Shown here one piece after another: positions 55,841-64,000 of a stretch of 64,000 nt of DNA. Made by a program: the position numbers and the translations under genes. Position 1 is the first letter of the stretch. Every line of letters starts with the position of its first letter. The DNA comes from Antilocapra americana. Taxonomy: Eukaryota > Chordata > Mammalia > Artiodactyla > Antilocapridae. The stretch lies in assembly GCA_007570785.1 (NCBI GenBank), contig ML660213.1:1115181-1179180 (forward strand). The letters are read 5' to 3'. The notes beneath the pieces were generated by a model. The model made no database searches and was not told the origin of the DNA. It saw only the letters and a program-made list of their open reading frames with translations.

Positions 55841-57437
55841 ACATTACGCAAACAAGGTAAGTTACCAAGTCAGTTCTCCTAACGGGCATTCTAGCAGTAA
55901 TTTCTTTCCTGTGTGAAGGCTATTCCAAATCCAGGGCACACACGTATTTGTGACGGATCTAGCAGCCCTCCATCAGCATTCGGGAAAAATTTCAAATTGC
56001 TAGGGCTCGTTCAAAATATGTGAAGTGGCAAATTATATGCTGAATAATTAGTAAGATAGAATGAAAGGCGATATGACTTTAACATGTTTCTCCTCAAGTT
56101 TTCACTTTAAATGTAACTATCTCTTTTCAAGGAAAAAATATTTCTCAAGAATGCTTGGATTGCATGCATGTGAAAAGTCAGCTTCAGTCATCTTCTATTG
56201 TCACTGTTAAGGGCAATATTGTCAGGTTCCCTTAGCAACCAGGAACAGCAAGCACCCTCCACCAGGAGTCAGGTCTGGTTTCTGTTTCTCTGCTGCACTG
56301 ACCTGCTCCTCAGTGAACTCAGGGAGCACCTCTCTGAGGAGAGCTGTTCAAATCTGCAAAATGGAATGAGCCTCACATGGTATATTTTGAAAAGAAGAGA
56401 TTTGAAAACCAAGTAAAAGTATATCTGCACAGTTTAGTGGAAAAATAAGTTGCTAGAAGCTTACAAATATAAAGGAGTCCCATCTTAAAATCAGCAGCTC
56501 AGAGATGTAACAGCATTTTTATCATCTCCATACCCATGCACACTGTCTCTGTCAAGAAATTAACTGAACTGCTTTTAAGACACAGGGAGTCTTGCCTATT
56601 TTAGTGCAAGTGAATTTTAAGTCTTTTTTGCATGCTATTGTTAAGCTGCTTTTCCAATTTTCTGTAATTTTCTCTTTACTTTTACTGAAAGTTTAAGAGC
56701 TTGCTCCAATTGAAAACATAAGCTATATAAAGGTAGGGACTTCTGTTGCTTTCTATTTGCTGATGTATCTATGGCAATTAGAGAGGCGTCTGCCACATGG
56801 TAACTCAAAAATATTGCTGAACTAACTGAGCAAAATGTGATATAATTTAGTGTTAATTTCCAAAGAAAATTCCAGTACATGTGTACCGTACTACACTACA
56901 GATACAGTGCTGGATGAGTTATACATACAGTTTCATGTAAGTATTACACAGTACCAAGAAGAAAGGAACTTTCAAAAGAAAAAAGATTACTTTTTTTTTT
57001 GCTTCCATGTTTATAACTTCAAGAGTCACTTTTTACGAGCTGAAATAATAAGCAATTAAAATAGCTGCCATTTATGGAATATTCCAAAGTAGATATTTCT
57101 GCAAATCTTCACAGTCAGCAAATCAGAAGGCATTATTTTTATTTTAAAGATGAGGAAATCCAGACACAGTGAAGAGCTTAGAGACAACGACCAACAAATC
57201 CCCATCATTCATTCTGGCATCACCCTAGCACTTTCGGCATCACTCAGTCCCCCAGGCCACCTTTCCCATCTGCTATAATGACCTTTCCACTTGTCTCTCT
57301 TCAAGTCCACATGAGACCTGAGAACACACAGAACTCACTGAATTTTTTTTTTAAACAAACAGTTGTATAAAGTATGTGAGATCTCCCAAACAATTGAGAT
57401 TATGATCTATGCCATTCTAGTGGGATAAAACGATCAT
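55841..57437. other. Mostly unassigned stretch
   Basis: A weak MIR-like piece near 57115-57190 (attattttattttaaagatgaggaaatccagacacagtg-like order) is possible. Otherwise no repeat family is recognised. The 72-aa frame at 56198-56416 lacks recognisable motifs. Confidence 0.4.
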
Positions 57438-57451
57438 CAAAGAGTATTCAG

Positions 57452-57710
57452 GGACTTCCCTGGTGGTCCAGTGGACAAGAATCCGCCTGCCAACGCAGAG
57501 GACACAGGTTCCATCCCTGGTCCGGGAAGATCCCACATGCCTCAGAGCAACTCAGTCCTGGTGCGACAATGATTGAAGCCCAGGCACCTAGAGCCACGCT
57601 CTGAAACAAGAGAAGCCACTGCAATGAGAAGGCCATGCAGCACAGCAAATGGAAGCCCCTGCGACAACACAGAGCCAGCACAAGCAAAAATAATAAGCGA
57701 AATTTTTCTA
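57452..57710 (+). mobile_element. CHR-type SINE
   Basis: Head gacttccctggtggtccagtgg; B-box ggttccatccctggtccgg; blocks gaagccactgcaatgagaagg and acagagccagcacaagc. A 14-bp target duplication aaagagtattcagg lies at 57438-57451 and 57711-57724. The right copy was later used by the next SINE. Confidence 0.96.
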
Positions 57711-57724
57711 AAAGAGTATTCAGG

Positions 57725-57930
57725 TGCTTCCTTTGTGGCTCAACTGGTAAAGAATCTGCCTGCAATGCCAGAGACCTGGGTTTGATCCCTGGGTTGGGAA
57801 GATCCCCTGGAGAAGGGAAAGGCTATCCACTCCAGTATTCTGGCCTGGAGAATTCCATGGACTGTATGGTCCATGGGGTCGCAAAGAGTGGGACACGATT
57901 GAGCAGCTTTCACTTTCACTTTCTTTCAAC
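57725..57930 (+). mobile_element. Bov-tA SINE inserted at the CHR target copy
   Basis: Near-consensus Bov-tA from tgcttcctttgtggctcaac to cactttcactttctttcaac. It is flanked by aaagagtattcagg (57711-57724) and aaagtattcagg (57931-57942), a third copy of the CHR target sequence. It therefore inserted into the right target duplication of the CHR element. Confidence 0.95.
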
Positions 57931-58075
57931 AAAGTATTCAGGACTTCCTCAAATATAGGGAAGCTTACAAAGTAAAAGGGCTCTGGGATCAAACACTTTT
58001 CAAGGAGGATGAAAAAACTCCATTTCTGAGCAGAACCTCTCAGCACCATTGTTTATTATGCTATCTAAGTCCTGT

Positions 58076-58271
58076 TGGGGTTTCCCTGGTGTCTCAGTGG
58101 TAAAGAATCCACCTGCAATGCAGGAGACTTGGGTTCATTCCCTGGAGGAAGAAATAGCAACCCACCCCAGTATTCTTGCCTGGGTAATCCCATGGACAGA
58201 GGAGCCTGGTGGGCTGCAGTCCATGGGGTCGCCAAGAGTTGGACATGACTTAGCAACTAAACAACAATAAT
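58076..58271 (+). mobile_element. Bov-tA SINE
   Basis: From gggtttccctggtgtctcag to ttggacatgacttagcaac. A short target duplication tcctgt lies at 58070-58075 and 58272-58277. A deletion removes the segment between ttccctgg and aggaagaaatag. Confidence 0.92.
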
Positions 58272-58277
58272 TCCTGT

Positions 58278-60610
58278 AAAAACTTAACCAGCTTTTCTCC
58301 AAATTTATTTTACAAGATATACTCCTTTTAGAGTAGTCATCATTTAGGTTAGTATATGATGCATACTAGTTTCTAGCTACATATTTGCAGTAATTTTTTT
58401 AATCCAAAAATGTTCCTCCCCATAACGTGTATCAACCAAACACTGAGTGATAAAATGGAAGGGGGTCTTGTCACTTCTCTGGTATTTTGACGGCTGGAGT
58501 CTAAACATCACTGCATAATTTTAAAATGTTTCATGTGAATATAAAGTTTTTAAAAATAAGACAATGAAAAATAAGCTCTTGAGTTTAACACCAGAGGAAG
58601 TAATTCATTAGAATCTTAACATAGCATCTGTAAAAACTAGCTCTCTGAAAACACTTGCAATACTAATAAATTTCCTTTTTAAAACCTGAATTAAATATAT
58701 AAAGATAATATGTTCCTGCTGAGAAATAATTTCCTAATGAGTGACTAAGTTATAGGATCTATTTAGCAGAGTTATTACAGTTGTAACTAATAAAATTGGC
58801 CTCTCATTTAAATGTGGAGGAGCTGCAATAGTTCCAATACCCGTTATACATTATCCCTAAATTACATATTGAAATTTGGTGGAATTATGCCAAGATGTAA
58901 TCAGAAGGAATCATGAGGTGAGCAGTTTTCAGAAGCTCAATTTAATTCAACATCTTTTTAACGGTATCTTCCAAAATAATACTTACAAAGAGCAATTGGT
59001 TTGATTGAAAAGGGGAACCTTACTGCTTCATTGACCACCATCTTACATACTTATTTGAACGGTATTGCACAGGACAGATTTTGTAGAGCAATCCAATTAT
59101 GAAGACAACAGCACCACAGATATTTCTTTAATAGAAATAGATATTTCTAACAGAAGCAGTATAAAAAGTCAAAGGGCATTCTTTCCAGAACTCGCTGTCA
59201 GAATACATATGTGTATCTCTGTTTTAAATCATGGCAATTAGTGCGTCGGCTAATCAGAGAGATTACAGGCTGTTGAGTAGGACAACGGATTGACTATCCA
59301 AAAGTTTGTTCCTTACAGTCTCTATGACAAGAGGCAAGATGCTTAGCTGATACTCCTTCTTTACATCTAAAACAAAAATTATGAGCTATCTTTACAGAAT
59401 TACTGAGAAGAATTAAATGGTATACATAGATACCACCCACACCACACCATATATACCACATTACAAGTATTTTATTCCAGAGTATCTTTACAAGAATGTC
59501 TGCAGAGCAAAGAGCCTTGAGAAATAGAATATTTCCCTCTGGGATGGAGGGCAAATTTGTCTCCCAATGCACATAATAAGAACATAGCCTCGTTTCGGGA
59601 CAAAGGATAGACAGGTTTTTCAGCAGCCCTTACAACGTGGGGAATGTCCTAAGCTCAGTGCTCTTCAGGGTGGCACAGACAAACCACACAGCATCCCCCA
59701 GGTCTGTTTCTTATCAGCACACCTGCCACCTGGAACTGGAGGGCAGGGGGATCCCAGGCACAGGTGATGCTCAGACAGCTTGCTGCACCTTGAGTGGTAA
59801 CATCCTTTATCTCTCCCCCGGCAGCCTTGCGTATGCACTCTGCACATATGAACCATGGTAGGCTACTTGTTTCCTGTCAGAAGGGTGGCATTTCAGCCCC
59901 TTCAGTTCTTGACGGCCAGTCCAAACATAGGCACTTAACACAGAAAGGTCTTATTTTACACTGTTTTAAATTGTCCTTTTTTAAATTAATATTGGCTCGT
60001 AACAAGTGATGATATCAGTGACCTCACTTTATGTGTAAACTATATATTGTCAGGGAAGTATCTGTGAAATAAATGCTACCACCGGGTATTGGCCTAATAA
60101 GCACTGCCCAGCATCTCTCAACTCCTGCTTAGGACTTTCCTTCACTCAGTCAACAATGTGGGTAGAAAACTTGGGAGAGAAAATTCATGCATTTGACTTA
60201 ACCAGGAATCCGGGTCACTTCATAACGCTGTAAAGCCAGAGAGCTGGGGAATTAAAACTCTGACAGCACTGACTCCGCTGGTTAATCAAGCAGACTATGC
60301 AGATCCGCCTTCAGTGGGCCATTCTGATGACAGAAACAGTGTCCTGGGTAGCTTTTTAAGAGAATCTGGACAACAGTCATTATTTGGAAAATATATATAT
60401 AAATAGTAGGTGAAATATTTTATGTGGGCCCTTCTTTCAGTAATTTATGTAATTATGAATGGAACCCTCTAGTTCATCATACTACACTAACCAATATTAT
60501 CACTACCATTTTAAAATAAAGGTAAAGGAAAAATAGTCCTTCAAATAATTCCCCTTTAAATTCTCCTTCAAATAATTCTTTGTTTCCTAGGGTTTTTTTT
60601 TTTTTTTTTC
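58278..60610. other. Long repeat-poor stretch
   Basis: About 2.3 kb without recognised recent repeats; a weak MIR-like order around 59320-59420 is possible. A poly-T (about 60593-60609) abuts the next SINE. No reading frame is convincing, although 59637-59861 is open and GC-richer than its surroundings. Confidence 0.42.
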
Positions 60611-60820
60611 TGTTTGCATGCTTGCTAAGTCGCTTCATTCATGTCTGACTCTTTGCGACCCCATGGACTGCAGCCCACCAGGCTCCTCTGTCCATGGAAT
60701 TTTCCAGGCAAGAATACTGGAGTGGAATGCCATCTCCTCCTCGAGGGGATCTTCCCAACCCAGAGATCAAACCCTAGCCTCTAACGTCGCCTACGTTGGC
60801 AGGCAGGTTCTTACCACAGC
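60611..60820 (-). mobile_element. Bov-tA SINE
   Basis: Reverse-oriented copy from tgcttgctaagtcgcttcattc to gcaggcaggttcttaccac. The tRNA-like head is cut short at the right end. A poly-T lies immediately to the left. Confidence 0.9.
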
Positions 60821-60937
60821 AAATAGCAGAATCCCCCTCTTAATCCTCAATCTGTTTCACAGTCTGGAGTGGAGATTCACATTAGGGCGTACTAAGTCTT
60901 TCATTAAAGTGGAAGTGATACTAGTCCACTGATCAGA

Positions 60938-61312
60938 ATGACCATCATTAAAAAGTCTACAAATAACAAATGCTGGAAAGGGTGTGTAGAAATGGGAACC
61001 CTCCTACACTGTTGGTGGGAATGTAAATTGGTGCAGCACTGTGGAAAAAGTATGAGGTTCCTAAGAAAACTAAAAATAGACCTACCATATGATCCAGCAA
61101 TCCTACTCCTGGACATATATCCAGACAAAACTAACTCAAAAAGATATATGCACCCCTATGTTCATAGCAGCACTATTTACAATAGCCAAGACAGGGAAAC
61201 AACCTAAATGTCCATCAACAGATGAATGGAGAAAGAAGACATGCTACTGCACCTTAGAAAAGAATGAAATAACACCATTTGCAGCAACATGGATGAAATT
61301 AGATTATCATAC
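60938..61312 (+). pseudogene. L1 ORF2 C-terminal remnant
   Basis: Open frame with the L1 ORF2 C-terminal block: [25 protein letters not shown] and [15 protein letters not shown], the cysteine-rich tail of the reverse-transcriptase protein. It loses frame near 61130-61200 and is cut by the LTR. It is a fragment of a dead 5'-truncated L1. Confidence 0.88.
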
Positions 61313-61802
61313 TGAACGGTTGTTGCTGAACCACAAAAAGATGCCGAGATTCTTGGCCTCCGGAGAAGAATTCAATCTGGGGCCAGAGACAAGGCTTAAT
61401 CGCTCAGACCTTTTGTGCAATGGAGTTTTATTAAAGTATAAAAGGGATAGAGAAAGCTTCTGACATAGACATCAGAAGGGAGCAGAAAGAGTACCCCCTT
61501 GCTAGTGTTAGCAATGGAGTTATATACTTTTTAATTAGTTATTACAATGAATCAAAAGAATGTCTGGAGGTTGTAAAGACCTCACTAGACCTACTCCCAT
61601 AATTTACATTTTAAGATAACAGGATTAGCCAGAAGGTTTTCTCCAGAGACTGTCCTCAAGCAGGATACATTACTGTTATATAATCCTAAGGAATGTACAG
61701 GGAAAAAAAGTTGGTCCTTTCTCCTCCTTGAGAATTCCAGACCTCTCTCTCCTTGGGGACCCCTGGACTTCTTATCAATCTGCCTAGGAATTGACTCTCT
61801 CA
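61313..61802 (-). mobile_element. Solo LTR of a ruminant endogenous retrovirus, copy B
   Basis: 490-bp LTR, reverse-oriented, inserted in L1. The proposed TG/CA ends are flanked by a 4-bp target duplication with one mismatch (atac 61309-61312, atgc 61803-61806). Its reversed sequence matches copy A at 16799-17410 but has one, not two, of the 61-bp U3 units. No internal viral genes remain. A 4-bp duplication fits a gammaretrovirus-like (class I) element but is weak evidence. Confidence 0.85.
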
Positions 61803-62165
61803 ATGCTAAGTAAAGAAAGTCAGAAACAAAGAAACATATGATATCACTTATGTGGAATCTAAAATATGACCCAAGCGACACTGTCCACAAAACAGAAAAA
61901 GAATCACAGACACAGAGAATAGACTGGATTGCCAAGAGGGAGGGAGGTGGGAGAGGGATGAATTGGGAGCTTGGGTTTAGCAGATGCCATCTATTATATA
62001 TACCATGGATAAATAAGGTCCTACTGTATAGCACAGGGAACTATATACAATATCCTGTGATAAGCCATGATGGAAAAGAATATATCTATATACCACAGTC
62101 ATTCTGCGTACAACAGTAATTAACACATCCTTATAAATCAATCAAACTTCAACAACAAAAATGCA

Positions 62166-63242
62166 TAAGTGATACTGCTCTTTCATGCCTTTGGCATGAA
62201 ACAGAATAGGATTGGGCTGCACTGGACCAGGTGCAAAAGGAGAAGTAAACACATCCTGCTGTCCATCATGGTGTACCTAAAAAATAAAGCTGCCTCTTTA
62301 AACCTCATTTCTTACCTAATGCCCTTTCCCCAAAGCGTTAGAAAAACTGTAAGAACCAAAGAAAACTTGGAAGATAATGTATTTGAATTTTTCTCCAAAT
62401 TCAACTTGAGGGAGCTGACCAATGAAACTTAATTTCTTAAGAAGTCACAAGGTCATCACCAACGTGACTCTTCCTTCATTTGGATCTCTGGACCGAGTGC
62501 CATCACATGGGTGTGTGTGCTCATTACAGAATCTTTGCAACAGTCATTTAACGTTGACCTTGCCTTTCTGAAGGACCTTTCTCTAGTCTTATCTGAACCA
62601 AAGGAAGACAAATTGGTGAGAACTAGCAAACTTTTTATTGAAAAGGAGCTGCTTTGAAGAGCAGCAAAATCAGTTTGACTCATCAGCAGTCTTCCCACAT
62701 GCTCATTCTAAAAAGTCACAGTAAACTCAACTGTTTTTTTTTGTTTGTTTGTTTGTTTGTTATACTGGGGTGGTTTTCTTTTTTGCAAGTAACTGATTTC
62801 GAAATGGATATTTCAGCCAGTCAAAAGGAGAGGGGATGCGGAGAGGGGATTTCCAGAAATGAATTTCTGATTCTTGTATGAAAAGTTAAAAGACGTTGAG
62901 AAAAGGTCCCTTTTATTTCCAGATGTAGCCACATCTGCTTGCGATGCTCATGATCTTGAGTCATGAATTAGTGAGTAAAATTTACAAAGGATGTCAAAGC
63001 AGAGATGGGAAAATGTCTGGGTCCTTTGCTATTAAATCAAATAAACTGCCTGACCAATGAAGTTTTCATAACATGTATTTCTTCCTGTTTATACCAGTTT
63101 GAGTTTTCAAGTTGAAAATATCACTAATAATATGCTATCCAGGACCTCCCTGATGTCTGATTATGTACACTCAGCCATCCTACAAATTATCAGTGTTATA
63201 GAGAAGACTGAGATGGCAGTTGATTAGAAAATAGTAAAGTTT
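62166..63242. other. Unassigned stretch with (TTTG)n
   Basis: A GTTT array lies at 62733-62761 and a small perfect inverted repeat (8-bp arms, 62182-62200). No gene or repeat family is recognised otherwise. Confidence 0.42.
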
Positions 63243-64000
63243 AGTTCAGTTCAGTTGTGTCCAACTCTTTACAACCCCATGAACTGCAGCACGCCAGGCC
63301 TCCTGTTCATCACCAACTCCCAGAGTCTATCCAAACTCATGTCCATTGAGTTGGTGATGCCATCCAACCATCTTATCCTCTGTCATCCCCTTCTCCTCTT
63401 GCCTGCAATCTTTCCCAGCATCAGGGTCTTTTCAAATGAGTCAGCTCGCCGCATTAGGTGGGCAAAATACTGGAGTTTCAGCTTCAGCATCAGTCCTTCC
63501 AATGAACTCCCAGGACTGATTTCTCTTAGGATGGATTGGTTGGATCTCCATGCTGTCCAAGGGACTCTCAAGGGTCTTCTCCAACACCACAGTTCAAAAG
63601 GATCAATTTTTTGGCACTCAGCTTTCTTTATAGTCCACTTCTCACATCCATACATGACTACTAGAAAAACCATACTCTTGACTAGACAGACATTTGCTGA
63701 CAAAGTAATGTCTTAGCTTTTCAATATGCTATCTAGGTTGGTCATAACTTTCCTTCCAAGGAGTAATTGCATTTTAATTTCATGGCTGCAATTACCACCT
63801 GCAGTAATTTTGGAGCCCCCCAAAATAAAGTCAGCCACTGTTTCCACTGTTTCCCCATCTATTTGCCATGAACTGATGGGACCAGATGCCATGATCTTAG
63901 TTTTCTGAATGCTGAGCTTTAAGCCAACATTTCACTCTCCTCTTTCGCTTTCATCAAGAGGCTCTTTAATTCTTCACTTTCTGCCATAAGGGTGGTGTCA
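63243..64000 (-). mobile_element. BovB LINE, type 1, runs off the window end
   Basis: Reversed BovB from the 3' end (agttcagttcagttgtgtcc) through tcaccaactcccagag to the segment just before the catalytic box (gggtggtgtca at the window edge). At least 758 bp are present. The minus-strand frame 63383-63703 preserves the C-terminal RT block; the upstream part lies outside the window. Confidence 0.95.

Larger units (their letters stand above)
60930..62165 (+). mobile_element. L1 3' part split by a solo LTR
   Basis: The left arm (60930-61312) codes for the end of ORF2. The right arm (61807-62165) continues taagtaaagaaagtcagaaac and the L1 3' UTR (ggagggaggtgggagaggg, gtcctactgtatagcacagggaac, tcaaacttcaac). 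An antisense LTR sits between them, at the point where L1 elements read atcatactaagtgaag. Confidence 0.92.

Noticed and set aside
59637..59861. Open frame of 74 codons in a GC-richer segment
   Set aside because: It has no motif, a frame of similar length is open on the opposite strand, and there is no supporting context.
62182..62200. Perfect 8-bp-arm inverted repeat as a terminator or regulatory hairpin
   Set aside because: It is short, isolated and expected by chance at this window length.

Overview
This window looks like non-coding nuclear DNA of a ruminant, most likely a bovid. The evidence is the repeat content. It carries about fifteen fragments of the RTE-type LINE BovB, seventeen Bov-tA SINEs, one dimeric BOV-A2 SINE, seven tRNA-derived CHR-type SINEs, ruminant L1 3' ends, several solo LTRs, and older mammalian repeats (MIR, L1M-like, MLT2-like, Tigger1). 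The base composition is AT-rich. I cannot tell cattle from sheep, goat or deer by reading alone. By rough addition, a little under half of the window is recognisable transposable element.

I found no host protein-coding gene, tRNA or rRNA gene, or CRISPR array that I could support. The long open frames are remnants of transposon proteins or frames antisense to BovB.

Layout. 1-10 kb: L1 3' ends, BovB pieces, a CHR SINE split by an antisense BovB, and an LTR holding a Bov-tA. 10.3-16.5 kb: CHR and Bov-tA SINEs, an old 2.2-kb L1 split by a Bov-tA, then the best-preserved BovB (15043-16477), whose reverse-transcriptase frame has one stop and a changed catalytic box. 16.8-21.9 kb: three solo LTRs, five Bov-tA copies, and an L1 with BovB nested inside. 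21.9-30 kb: repeat-poor, with an MLT2-like LTR and sparse insertions. 30-42 kb: BovB pieces, two L1 tails facing each other, an internally deleted Tigger1-like element, and long repeat-poor stretches. 42.4-47.5 kb: a three-level nest, L1 inside BovB inside a Tigger1 DNA transposon. 47.7-51.4 kb: an old LTR, an L1 tail and an inverted BovB pair. 51.4-60.6 kb: mostly unique sequence with MIRs and a cluster of CHR, Bov-tA and BOV-A2 SINEs. 60.6-64 kb: an L1 split by a solo LTR, and a BovB running off the window end.

The most informative content is the insertion history. Many elements keep readable target-site duplications, so relative ages can be ordered. BovB copies fall into two 3'-end types, and the BovB antisense strand carries a recurrent long open frame. 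None of this is clearly a new biological system; I rate the findings accordingly.
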